Below are positions 1-10,378 of a DNA stretch of 64,000 bases, piece by piece. Both the position numbers and the translations under genes were made by a program. Source of the stretch: Aquatica leii (taxonomy: Eukaryota; Arthropoda; Insecta; Coleoptera; Lampyridae); the NCBI GenBank assembly GCA_035610365.1, contig CM069439.1:20163533-20227532 (forward strand), in the 5' to 3' direction. The stretch's first letter is position 1, and each line of letters starts with the position of its first letter. A model generated the notes under the pieces. It ran no database searches and was not told where the DNA came from. It saw nothing but the letters and a program-made list of their open reading frames with translations.

Positions 1-263
1 TTCATTTGACTTTCTTAATTCTTCTTTTATCTCCTTTACCTCTTTATTATTCTCTTTCAACTTCTTACCCATCTTAATTTGTTCCTCTCTTATACATTTT
101 ACCTCCTTTAACAGTTCTTTACACATTTCTACTAAATCCCCCTCTTTCCTCTCTTTACTTTCCGATACCGGTGATTTCCTTACTTTTTGCTCTTCCTGAA
201 CACCTCCTCCACCGTAGCTTGCCTTTTTTTTTCTTCTGACCACCTTTCCTCGGAATCCGACAT
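1..263 (-). pseudogene. LINE ORF1-like coiled-coil protein, N-terminal fragment
   Basis: Read from an ATG at 263 down to the window edge. The first 27 codons (MSDSEERWSEEKK...) run into a stop just after a poly-A tract. A +1 shift then gives an uninterrupted Lys/Glu-rich stretch (KELLKEVKCIREEQIKMGKK and on) with heptad-like spacing, as in the coiled coil of non-LTR ORF1 proteins. The gene continues past base 1. The frameshift lies in the A-run around 225-235. No RNA-binding motif is visible, so the family is inferred only from composition and from the LINE-rich surroundings. It could also be a coiled-coil exon of a host gene. Confidence 0.4.
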
Positions 264-749
264 AATTTCCCTTCTCCTCTAAACTTTACACTGAATAACT
301 GTCTGCCTTTTTTGAAAAACGAAATGTTAATTATAATAAAATCACCGAAAAAACAAAAACAAAAAAAAACACGTATTTTATAACTTAACGAAAAATAATA
401 ATTAAATTAAGTTTAAATCACCAAAAAATTCCACTATTTAAATTTATGAAAGCAAAATGTAAACGCCGGAAAATCCACGTTGATTATAAAAGTATCTTAT
501 CAGCGCGCCGCACCTTACATCGTAATCAAACGACTACGTTTTAAAAGCACTACTGCGTTATCTACGTTTATAAAAAAATTAACTTTAAATCAACTACCAT
601 TAAAACGTGTTATTTTCGATTTAAAAATTAACGTAACGTAACTGTACAACGTTCCTCTTTCACCGCGAAAACGTAACTTCACATTTTGCAATGCACTTTT
701 CGTGTCATTAGTTTTTACACTTTTTGCACTTCAGTAGACGAATCGCTAT
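264..749. other. No gene seen; AT-rich spacer
   Basis: AT-rich sequence without a coding signal, clear repeat or RNA gene that I can recognise. Confidence 0.4.
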
Positions 750-1680
750 ATTTTTTGGAGCACGAATGAGTTATAGAAGAAGATAGTTTTGGCTTTCTAC
801 AATCGTTTTTTTTTTTCGGAGCTTTTTTGGTGCGGCTTTCTTCTTTTCTCATCTTCTATGGAACGAAATAATTTTTATTATAGAAGGTGCGTGGTAAAGG
901 TCTTCAATTGAAATTTCTACTATTGAGATACTTGCAACTGGACTATTGTCGGTAATAACGGTCTTTGAGGGGACTGTATTTTTGCGCAACACGTCTAATG
1001 GTAGAGATTATTTAGGATCTTAGTCGAATTCTCTATCATCTATTTGCTGGATCTGGACATATCGGTCAACGACAGTTAGAAAAAAAAATGTTTTAGAATA
1101 AACACATCCGTATTTAACGGATAAATTTTGCTGAACTTGAAAGCTTTGATACCCTTATTCATTGTAGAACAACGTTCATAAGCGCGTCCCAATATCTTAG
1201 AAATCTGAAAGTGGGTTATATTTCTTCCTGGATTGTTGTTTAATCCACGTAAAACGTTTATTGGTTTACAATAACATTCGTTTGACGATTGAATTTTATG
1301 ACTGCTATACTGTGAGATTGTCAGCAAGTGTATGAAATTTTCCCTACAAAATAAAATAGCCTCCAGTGATCTATGGGATGAACGGTTGTCAAATATCGAC
1401 AACATGGGCGCTTAGTATCAGCTCTCACATGAACATGAAAATGTTTCAACCAGTCTAAAGCAAAGTGCTGTTCATATATTCTGATTTTGAGATCGTACCT
1501 ATAAATGAGAGCAAAGCTCTATTCATAAGTTCATTCTTCAGTCGCTTACCAGTGAATATCACAACTACAGCGACAAAATTTTCTGAAGTACTCATGGCAC
1601 CTACAATGGTTTAGCGTTTTACCGCGCTCGGCAGATGATGTCTTTGTCTCAATTTTTTTCCTTTACTACTTACAACCTTA
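750..1680 (-). pseudogene. pogo/Tigger-like DDE transposase remnant (C-terminal half)
   Basis: Transposases of the pogo/Jerky (CENP-B DDE) group cut and paste Tc1/mariner-type elements. The clearest part is a 109-residue frame at 1405-1076. It begins at the DNxSSH block (here DNRSSH), which holds the second catalytic Asp, and ends in the family's NPGR...F motif and the G/KIYPLNTDVF motif. Upstream (1680-1410) other frames give MSTSENFVAVVVIF and a DWLKHFHVHV stretch, matching the region before DNxSSH, but with stops and shifts. The N-terminal HTH domains and the first Asp are not seen. Old and inactive. Confidence 0.7.
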
Positions 1681-1974
1681 TTTGACACAGTAAATATACC
1701 CTTTCATCTATGTTCTATATCAAAACAAGAAAAAATACATATTTTTTGTAAAGATTGGTTAGATTTTAGAAAAAACTACTATGCATATTATTAGCAAAAT
1801 AAATATTCTTCTAATAAAGTATTAAAATGAGAACGTCTTCCGAGTTTGGACCACGTCATTATTTTAAGCTAAAAGATGTTCTCATCTTAGTATAGACTCA
1901 GACCGTGGAAACCTTTGTTACTACATTCTAATCAAGTTTTTGGCCTCTTTTTGTAAACAGTGTATATACATCAA

Positions 1975-2260
1975 CATAGGGATAGGGGTAAATGGCGACT
2001 AACAGGTCACCTCAAACATAATCGAATTCGAGACATAGGAAAAATCCGATGTGCTGAAATGTTCGGAACGCCGCAAGACGGACAACTGTAGTCATTAAAA
2101 ACGTTGATGTGTATTAAAAATCTGCCAGTCGTCCAAGGATGTCAAACATTTTGACCCAGGTAAAGCTATCCGGAATAAGGGAATAGGCGTCACGCTTTTT
2201 GTGGAAAGTGTACCACACCTGCTGTCATTCACCTAAGATCAAGATCTTGAAGTGACGTAA
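1975..2260. repeat. Dispersed repeat, copy 1 of a pair
   Basis: Similar to 2865-3100. Shared blocks include GGGATAGGGGT, CCGATGTGC and AAGGGAATAGGCGT in the same order, then a common TCAAGATCA-like end. The pair lies among LINE remnants and is probably part of an unidentified element. No coding capacity seen. Confidence 0.5.
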
Positions 2261-2864
2261 TGTCGTCGGTCGAAACCTGTTGGTTTAAGAATGTGCACGA
2301 GTTTACCTTGCTTAAGGCTATGGCGTAGTAAATTTTCTACAAAAATAAATATAGAGGAGGAGAAAGAGGAGGAAGATGTAGACCCACCAAACCAAACTTG
2401 CTTGGTACAAATTTGCTATAAAAAGGATAGGTAAGAAGAAAAATTTAGTTAGACGGATGGGCTAGTTAGCTTTGAGAGCACGCGGTTCTGCGAGGCACCT
2501 GCCTTACGACTTATCTTCGTTTCTAAAGCATAAACCAAGTTGGGAGAAAGATGAACTTTGGAAATCGTGAAAGAATCAAGAGAGGCAGAGTTAGTCCAAG
2601 TAGCGTCGGCAAAAAAGAAACTAAAAGGTTATTCAACTAAATATAATGAAATAAATGATTATAAAATAAACTTCATGCTGTTAATAAATTGAAAACTAAA
2701 TACATACTTTGCCGTAGCATACTTGTAAAAAAATAAAACTAAAACTATGCAAATACGTTAGAAAGAAAAATTTAAATTATTTTACGGAAGCTTCTGGTTT
2801 CTTTGTGCGAAATGTTTATAAACGTTAACATCAGGCATCAGTTCGAAGATGGCCTAAGAGAAAT
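2261..2864. other. No gene seen
   Basis: AT-rich with a short purine-rich tract near 2350-2380 (GAGGAGGAGAAAGAGG). Nothing else recognised. Confidence 0.35.
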
Positions 2865-3100
2865 CGGGATAGGGGTTGAGAGTGGCTGATAGGGCACTAC
2901 GATCATTATGGAATTTGCGATGTGCCGGAGTGTCAAGAACTCCACACGATGGACAGCAGGACAGCAACAGGATCTAGATGGTCTCTCGGGGACATGGGAC
3001 ATTCTGACCTAGGTAAAGATATCCGAAATAAGGGAATAGGCGTTACGCTCTTTCTGAAGAGTGTCCAACACCTGTTGCCATTCATTCAAGATCAATACTC
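2865..3100. repeat. Dispersed repeat, copy 2 of a pair
   Basis: Second copy of the block at 1975-2260, same orientation, diverged. It abuts the minus-strand LINE reverse-transcriptase remnant at 3110-3330. Confidence 0.5.
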
Positions 3101-3109
3101 AAAACCGAG

Positions 3110-3330
3110 CTTTGTGGACAGCCTTTCGTCAGTCGTTTTGTAAAAACTGAACGTTAAACGTTTGCAGAGTAATTTATCAATATATTCGATAAATAGCTAC
3201 GAATCACTCGCGTATCGTTGGTAGGTACTCTTTTAACGACGAGAGTTTCAATTATAGAAGGTCAAAATACGTTATTAAAGGCTCCAGAAATGCTTATAAA
3301 AATAGCTAGTATGTACTTGAAAACTTCCGA
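3110..3330 (-). pseudogene. R1/I-like reverse transcriptase fragment
   Basis: On the minus strand this stretch parallels 6045-5821 at DNA level: a YL..R.I segment followed by the sequence that encodes KRLTKGC in the better copy. In R1/I-type elements this is the palm block just before the GCPQGS motif. The frame is broken several times here. Confidence 0.45.
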
Positions 3331-3344
3331 TTCTATGTTGTATA

Positions 3345-3653
3345 TTAGCTAGAATGGAATAAAATGTTTGGCGGAATGCCGTCATGTATCTTTCTAAGAA
3401 GTGTCCTTTTGAAAAGTTTGCCTAGTTCCGATAAGAATGTTATCGGACGATACGAGTTTGGGTTATCGAGATCCTTTTTTCCGGGCTTGAAAATAGCGGT
3501 TAACTTAACTTTTGTAACTTTTATACAAAAGTTGAACAGGTCAACGATCGTAGATAAAAGAGAATCTAGAACAACTATTTTCAAAACATTACAGTGTATT
3601 ACGCCAGGTTCACGAGTTTTGTTCTTAAAAATCTTGCTAGCCATCGCGGCCAA
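3345..3653 (-). pseudogene. Jockey/I-group reverse transcriptase fragment (RT 1-2 region)
   Basis: A 102-residue frame contains KLTAIFKPGKK...NPNSYRPITFLSELGKLFKRTLL. This is the conserved opening of LINE reverse transcriptases (P.pKPGK..., SYRPIsLls, GK..Er.l). The catalytic AxxD and YADD blocks are missing. It lies in line with endonuclease- and ORF1-like stretches at higher coordinates on the same strand, so it belongs to one decayed element read from about 5470 to 3345. Confidence 0.7.
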
Positions 3654-3879
3654 ATCGTCGATGCATCGTCGTCTGGAAACAATGTCAATACTATTACATT
3701 GATTGTGTCCTGTTCCGAAATAGTGAATCTGTCGCCGCCTTTAACGTAGGAACACGGTTGGATCGACAAAAATTACCCAAAAAACATCCTGTAAACTAAC
3801 CACGACGAACTCGTCATCAAGCTTTTTTTCCACGAAACTTTTCCTTTACTGCTAGTTTCTACCGGTGAACCGCGGTCTT

Positions 3880-4800
3880 ATACGAGGCAAGCTATTAATG
3901 TTTTAAGTCTGATGGGACTTTTTGGTGGTGTTTTCGCAAACAACGCACCGCTTGCTTTAATCTATGTAACCTAGGACTTCACCAGGGTACACCGGCTTTA
4001 GAGCTTATGCGTATGTTGTTTAAGTCACGTTGTCAACCTATCATTGATGGCGTCTACAGATTTAGGATTGTGGCACAGTGCACTACCGCGGAAAATAAGA
4101 AGGAATTTAACTTTCAATGGCATTATTCAGGCAAACGAGATCTATTCATACCGTATCAGTTGGTGGTCACTTTCAATCACTTCTGAGATAACTTGTCAGT
4201 TTATAATTTTCCTAGCTAAGCAAGGGGACGGCTACAGTAACATCAATTTTTGTTGAGCCTAAATGGTTAGCGAAAGTGAAAGGTTAGTGAGGTTTGTTGA
4301 CAACACAAACGTCACGTTTGCCCACGAGGTTTTCCACACATTGCCCCCGTTCGTCAGTCACCGAGGAGTGCCAAAGCTCTCAGTTCGAGTTGAAGTCAGC
4401 TGCTATGATAATGGGGATGCTTCTTAGTTCATTAAGAAGTTTGTCTAAGTGTTGGAGATGAATACAAACATCCTCACTCGGCGGACAATAAACGCCGACG
4501 ATTGCCAAGGAAGTGTTTCCAACCGTAACCATAGTTACTGCATTGCAATCATTTATTAAATCGCTGAGTTATGAAGAGAACTGAACTCCAACTGAACACG
4601 TTCTCATAGCTTCAGAAGTCGTAACTCCTGAATTGCGAAGATTTACTTGCGCAAACCTCAAAGTTGAGTGTCCTCACAGTCCATAACAAGTATTTGATAT
4701 TTTAGCGTCGAGTCTTTACAGATAGGTTGCGCAAATGATAGTGGGCGCCTTATGTTTGACGATATCGCTTTTGTGACCATAGAGAACGGAATAAGCGCAT
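3880..4800 (-). pseudogene. LINE apurinic-like endonuclease remnant
   Basis: Broken frames on the minus strand give a DFN block near 4400, then LWHSSVTDERGQCVENL, and after it STKIDVTVAVP near 4250. These fit the end of the LINE endonuclease fold (GDFNAhh.LW.s...d.rG..l, then s.iDlTl.s). There are several stops and frameshifts, and the SDH block is not clear. It sits between the ORF1 remnant (4824-5468) and the RT remnant (3345-3653), the expected ORF1-EN-RT order. Confidence 0.55.
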
Positions 4801-4823
4801 GTAAGGTCTCGTTCTAAGTTAGG

Positions 4824-5468
4824 TCATGTTTTCGATTCGTGCTTTTCAGCACAATGAGCCCAGTGTATCTCGCTTTTACAGTCTGTAAAATGATGACCAA
4901 ATTTCTGAGAATTGAAGCAGCGAGTTACACGGATATGGTCATTGACCCTGCAAACACTGCAGGCAACATACACATGAATCTCAAGCATACAATTAGTGTT
5001 TGTCCTATCTCTAAGACCAAAGCAAAATACAGCTTTAAGATGTTCGTTAGCTAAATGCAACACTTCATCGGAAGCGTCGTGAAAGTTTTGCAAAATAATG
5101 GTATTTTTCACCTGCTCAGGGGACAGGTTTGAGGGACGTCACTAGGCCGGCTTGTTCTAGGATGGCCGAAGGTATTTTTATTAAGTCTGTTTTCTCCGAT
5201 AATAGTCTGTTTTAGTCACTTTCGTTTTGGTCGTCTTTGTTTCGTCGGCGATCTTTAACGGAGAATCTGTCTTAGGAACGATGACAACAGTCGACCTGGA
5301 AACAGGAGCAACTGATTTACTGGAAGGCACTTTTTCAACAATGTTTGATTTAGCCGCTTGGGCAGGAATAGCAAGTGTGGTTGTAGATAAGTTATGAGAA
5401 ACATTTAACAAGGCTCTTTGCGCCTTTTGGAGGGTATGGGAAATCTCGACAAATTGCTGCGACAGCAC
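4824..5468 (-). pseudogene. LINE ORF1 (gag-like) with decayed zinc knuckle
   Basis: Two frames (5468-5181 and 5111-4824) form the ORF1 of the element continuing at 3345-4800. The first is Thr/Ser/Lys-rich. The second ends in RCFNSQKFGHHFTDC followed by HCAEKH. This matches the CCHC zinc knuckles of I/Jockey ORF1 proteins, which bind the element RNA, with the second Cys of the first knuckle changed to Ser. The shift between frames and that Ser indicate an inactive copy. Confidence 0.65.
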
Positions 5469-5639
5469 TGGGATTACTTAATTACTAAGTGCCCTAATTA
5501 TCCGACTTTGCCTAAGCTATTTTTTTTTCGCTTTAGCTAAAGGTGAAAGATTTATTTGCTAATTCAAGAGAAACCAGAGTAGAGGAGAACGGAAATATCG
5601 TTAAGTTGCAGTTAAGGATTTCGCTTTATAGTGGAGCCA

Positions 5640-6045
5640 AAAACCATGAACTTTGTTTTGTCTTCTAAATCCGTCAATTTGTTGCTGCCAGCCCAGTTTG
5701 TCATAATGTCTAGGCACGTGTTTGCTTTTACCTCTAAGTTGCGTCTGGAAATGGCCAACATTGTCACAGCGATAGTATCTGCATAAGCAAAAATGTCACA
5801 GTCAGCTGGTTGGTCTTTACTTAATAAGTCAATAACAACAAGATCCGAGCTTGTGCACAGCCCTTCGTCAGTCGTTTGGCAAAAACAGAACGGGATACGT
5901 TCCCAAAGTAACTGATCGATTTATTCGACATATAGCTTTGAGTGACGCTCGTAGCAGCGGCAAGTACTCTCTTAACATTCATTAAAAGTATGTTAGAGAA
6001 AACACCAAAGATTGAAATCCTGAGTAAGGATTTGCCTTGAGCCAC
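5640..6045 (-). pseudogene. R1/I-like reverse transcriptase fragment with YADT
   Basis: The frame at 6045-5821 carries YMSNKSISYFGNVSRSVF then KRLTKGCAQA, matching the segment before and including GCPQGS in R1/I-type RTs. Further on (5810-5650), in a shifted frame, FAYADTIAV is the catalytic YADD box with the second Asp changed to Thr, followed by NKLTDLEDKTKFMVF, the usual KTK block. The changed catalytic Asp and the frameshift make it inactive. Confidence 0.65.
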
Positions 6046-6084
6046 AATATTGGTTTTATTTAGAACGGCTGTAGGTAGTGTAGA

Positions 6085-6456
6085 TTAGTCAGTCCGCTCG
6101 GATTTGAGCTTAATCAAGTATCTTTCTCGTTTTTGTCTCTCGGTCTTTGAGGATTTAGGATTTTCATCAAGGTCGTTTTTGTTTCGTCCGCAGTTTTGAC
6201 GGCAAAGTCGGGTTTTGGTATAAGAACTATCGTGGAACTTTGTACAAGAGGCACAAATTCTCCTGAAGGAACCTTGAGTTTTTCCACGATTTTGGAGCGG
6301 GCTACTTGGGCGTAGAAGAGACGGGAAGACGTTGTAGCAGCAGAAGTAGGTCAAGGTTTTTTGGACACTTACTAAAGCGTCAAAGAAGTAAGAATATAAA
6401 GCTATTAGATAAAGAATCTCTATCAGGGAATTGAACAACGTTATCATCTTCACCAC
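6085..6456 (-). pseudogene. LINE ORF1 fragment, second copy
   Basis: A 123-residue frame whose DNA resembles 5468-5181 (for example the stretch encoding TKTKVTKTD in that copy) but is read partly in another frame here. It is probably the ORF1 start of a second copy of the same LINE family, joined to the RT fragment at 5640-6045 by deletion. Confidence 0.45.
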
Positions 6457-6459
6457 GAC

Positions 6460-7190
6460 GCTAGAGTGACGTCTGGAAAAAGATTTAGCCGTGAATTGAT
6501 TCTTATTGCCAGAAAGCGGTTACTTATAGCCTGCGCTTTGTTGTCCACTTTTAACCTCGTGGAGGTAAGGGTCTAAGGCTGCAAAACCAAACTAAAAAGT
6601 ACAATTACAATTACTGTCGACCTTTATATTTGTTTTCGCAAAATTCATCTTAAATTTGGGTAAAGGCAAAATATTTATTCGCTAATTAAAGAGAAGCTAA
6701 TGACTGGAGTTTAGAAGTAACCTGAAAACTTCAAAAAGTTTATAAACTTTTATAAAAAGCACTAATTTGTGTTTTTATTGCTGTAGTCACCAATGAACTA
6801 ATTCTGCTAGTGATTAGGATAGATTCAAATCCTACAGCAAGTCGTTTAGTTTTAATTGGGTATTTAATGTGGTTCACATGATGTAGATGTAATATAATCA
6901 AGGTCGTTTGATTTAATAAGATTCATTCTGTAGACTTGTTAATAGATTTTTGGGATAAGGAATGTAATTATGTTGATGATTTAGATTATTTTAAGGGTTA
7001 AGTTCACCGGAGTAACTACAGGCGGGTCTGGATGAGCCGGGCACCCTCCAGACCTCTCCAGGCGCCCTGCAAAAAAATGCAACTGACATAATTTTTACTT
7101 TTCTATAGGGAAAGTATAGCAAGCGCTATTTTTTTTTAATATTTATTGCATAATTTTACGTTTCAAGGTCTGAATCAGAAAAATGTGTTT
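6460..7190. other. No gene; GC-rich patch and tRNA-like hairpin
   Basis: Mostly AT-rich. At 6779-6840 the arms TGCTGTA and TACAGCA could pair, with TTCAAATCC before the 3' arm as in a tRNA T-arm, but no full cloverleaf is evident. At 7020-7075 there is a GC-rich patch (GGCGGGTCTGGATGAGCC) unlike its surroundings, perhaps the end of an element. Confidence 0.3.
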
Positions 7191-7196
7191 TGGTAA

Positions 7197-7391
7197 AAAA
7201 ATTTGAACGATAACTCTCGAACCAAAAGTACTAATAACTTGAAATTTGGTATGGAGCTGGCTTTTCACATTCTCTCGCTTTTATCAAAAGATGGGTCTGA
7301 TAAAGAAACCGGAAGTGTGTGTATCCGCCATTTTTAACAGTTTTTCTTATATAATTTCGTACGTATGTAAATTATTTGAATTATTTTTACA
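7197..7391. repeat. Tandem repeat pair, copy 1
   Basis: About 195 bp, repeated at 7525-7712 in the same orientation. Shared: ATAACTCTCGAACCAAAAG at the start, AAAGATGGGT, GTGTATCCGCCATTTTTAAC, and a TTATTTTTACAGTTT end. Confidence 0.8.
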
Positions 7392-7524
7392 GTTTCCTAT
7401 AGAGTTAATTCTTCCTAATAATTGATTTCAATAAAAAAAATTTGTAACATTAACAGTTTATTAGATATTTGACTTGTTTATAAACGGAGTGCTGCATCTT
7501 ATTTAAATTATCTTTAGATGTATC

Positions 7525-7712
7525 CACGATAACTCTCGAACCAAAAGTCCTAGTAACTTGAAATTTAGTGTAGAATGGCTTTTTATATTCTCTTTGTCAA
7601 AAGATGGGTTTGATAAAGAAACCGGAAGTGGGTGTATCCGCCATTTTTAACAGTTTTTCTTATATAATTTTGTACGTATGTAAATTATTCGAATTATTTT
7701 TACAGTTTGTTC
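7525..7712. repeat. Tandem repeat pair, copy 2
   Basis: Second copy of the block at 7197-7391, about 330 bp downstream, with substitutions and a small indel near 7590. Confidence 0.8.
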
Positions 7713-9365
7713 AAACGTGTACATATCACTTTAAAATGGTTTTATGACAACATAACCTTTAAAAAAACATGTAGACATTCCTTCATCATTCCTTATAGGA
7801 AAGTCGTGTGGTTTCTTTTGCGGAATGGGACCTAGGCATTCCTAGCGCGAATATCTAGTTACGCGCATGTATAATTAAAGCCAATTATGTGAATTGCAGT
7901 TAACCAATATTTGTCTCATAATTTATATGTAAAGTAACTACAAGAAAAGTTTAAATTATTTAAAGGCAAATTACTTGTTTTAGAAATTACCATTTTGCAA
8001 TATTTTCTGTTTAAATATGTATATGTTATTCATACAATAACGATAAAAAAATGTTAAACGAAAATATTGATTTCTTTGGAAAACGTAGGAATTGGAGTGG
8101 AAGTTTACTATTTGTAGTATTGCACGTTTCAACAGCAGAATTCATTAATAATTCACTCACGAATTTGGGCAATGTGTGATGACAGGGGAAGTACTGCAGC
8201 AAAGCTTATATCAGCATCGCCTTGTCTTTAAATGAGTCCAGTATAAGGGTTGAGACTTAACCCTTATCAAAAATAATGAATTATTAAACAGCTTAGAGTA
8301 CGTGAGTTGAAGATCGGGTAGCAATCACTTATTTAAAAACTACAATATTCTCTTAAGCAGTTTGTATTTCAACATTGGTAAACAATCGATACATCATTTC
8401 TTAAACAGATAACCACATTACCGGTTTAAAAGCTTCTGAAATAGTAGACTTTTTGACATTTTACTCTCTATTGAGGTTTATAGCCATTTTGCGATTTTTA
8501 AATTTTATTTATGAAAACAAAAATAACTTATTATTTGTAAAAAATAATTATGACAACATATTGTATGAATATTAGTTTCCGAAAAAGTTGCATAATATTT
8601 GACATTAAAATAATCCAAAATAAAGTCACTAAAGTTATTTTAAAATTAAGCATAATGCACTCACTATTTGACTTTTAGGGACAGCGCCAATCTTTGTCTT
8701 GTCGAAATTGATTAAACAATGTTTTTTAGGCAATTTTGATACTCCAATTTTTTAAAAAAATTTATAGTATTTTTCAGTTTTTATAAGCATTTTTAACATA
8801 TACTATACAAAAAATTAAACATTTCTTCATTGCTATTAAGTACGTTGAACTTTTTTCAACAAAATGAACAATAAAAGTGATCAATGTCGACTTTTGATTA
8901 TGAAATGCGTTGTACATATAATCTAAATTTAAAAAGATTGCAGTCGATTGTGATAATGTTATGCAATTATCAGGATATGCTAGTTAAATTACAACTTAAC
9001 TAATTTCAACATTAGTTTAGAGCAAAATTAAAACATGACTAAAAAGTAATATTTACAATACAGTTGAGGATTCTGACTAATAGTTTGCGACTAATAGTCG
9101 ATTAATGATTCAAGACTAATTTCAATCACGATTAAACTAATTCTCTAATAATTAAATGTTGAATATGAACCATGAGTATATTTTTAGTCTAAAGCTTGGG
9201 AAACATGAACTTAAAAACCCTAAAATATCCACTGAAAAGTGTTAAAATATGCACTAAAAACATGCTTTCATGCATTTTAAACATTTATAAAACATCTAAC
9301 AAAATAGTAGAGTTTAGGTTTCCACCGGTTGCATTTGAATTACAATTTTCCATTCTGGATAATTC
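7713..9365. other. No gene seen; AT-rich
   Basis: Long AT-rich stretch with simple runs. The segment around 9060-9150 repeats GACTAATAG/GACTAATTTC-like words but is not a clean tandem array. A 72-codon frame at 9196-9414 has no recognisable domain and overlaps the Penelope end below. Confidence 0.35.
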
Positions 9366-9369
9366 CCGT

Positions 9370-10340
9370 GTTGTCGTTATACACAAGCTGAGCTTTTGTC
9401 ACACGTCACAGTAGACGTGTTCAGAGTCTGGAATAAACTGATGGATTGCGATATGAAGTCTGGCTTTTATAGACCGGCTTCTGATTGATTAAACTGGCTT
9501 CTAAATCTTCAGTAAAGGAAAACTAGAATCTCAGTTAATAATAAAAGGATTTTTAATTATTTCAATGGATTCCCTAATTTTTCGTAATAGTAATTAGAAA
9601 AATTAGACATAATCTTTGTGTTTTCAAAGTGCTCTTTCAATTGATGAAGAAGGATCTTTGGAAATTACTTTATACGACCCGTCTGCGAGAAGAGTAGATT
9701 TTGTTATCTTAATCTGATCAATTTATAATGACAGTGGCATTCCTTTCAGCAGCTTTAAGAATGACTATAGATTTATCTTGTTTAGGAGATTTTAATGCAA
9801 AAAGTTTTGATTTTGGAAATTCTTGATTTCTGAAGAATTTTTGTAGTTTTAAAGCGGATTTCGTCTGCAAGAAGATTGGGAATTGCTTGAATAAAAGCTT
9901 CTACAGCTGATACAATTTCTTCAATAGGAAGTTGTTTTGGGGCAAATACAAAGTTAAAACATTTCGATAAAATAACTGTTTCTGTAGAGAACAATGAGCG
10001 TGAAGATAAATTAATCACAGTCTAAAGTTAAATTTCTTAATATGATTACTTGTAACCATCTCTTTGACATCGAATGAATACGTTCTCTAATTAACAAAAG
10101 ACTTGCACGAATTAATATTTTTAAAACAGATTTCGATTTTATATGATGACTTAGTTTTAAACACTTAAGCACAACGCGAGTATAACGGCAACCTATAAGA
10201 AAGGTTAAACTACACAGCAATCTTGCTGAGCATTCGTCAAACGTCGCAGTCGACATCTTCAGAGTCTGGACTAAACTGAAATAAAGTTTCTGTAATAGCA
10301 AAAACTTCCACGGCCGGAATCTATACCAACATTAGAAAGT
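9370..10340 (-). pseudogene. Penelope-like element, internally deleted, minus strand
   Basis: Frames at 10301-10011 and 10018-9782 match the N-terminal region of the plus-strand Penelope copy next door. RASLLLIRERI pairs with RASLALIRERI there, and LSKCFNFVFAPKQLPIEEI pairs with LSKGLNFAVAPKRIPKEDI. After 9782 the RT core is missing and DNA from the ORF end (9600-9480) follows. Both outer edges carry a related segment (CCAGACTCTGAA... to ...GCTCAGC on the minus strand, about 10290-10210 and 9440-9370), as expected of the terminal repeats of Penelope elements. It lies head to head with the copy at 10379. Confidence 0.75.
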
Positions 10341-10378
10341 TTTCCGGGTTTGGACCGTCATTGTTGTTGTAACTGAAG

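Noticed and set aside
6779-6840. tRNA gene
   Set aside because: Acceptor-like arms pair and a T-arm-like word is present, but the D and anticodon arms are missing. Probably a chance hairpin or a remnant.
9370-10300. Possible hammerhead ribozyme in the Penelope terminal repeats
   Set aside because: CTGAAGA with a GTCG/CGAC stem is suggestive, but GAAA does not follow the stem and the CTGATGA core is altered. It does not meet the consensus.
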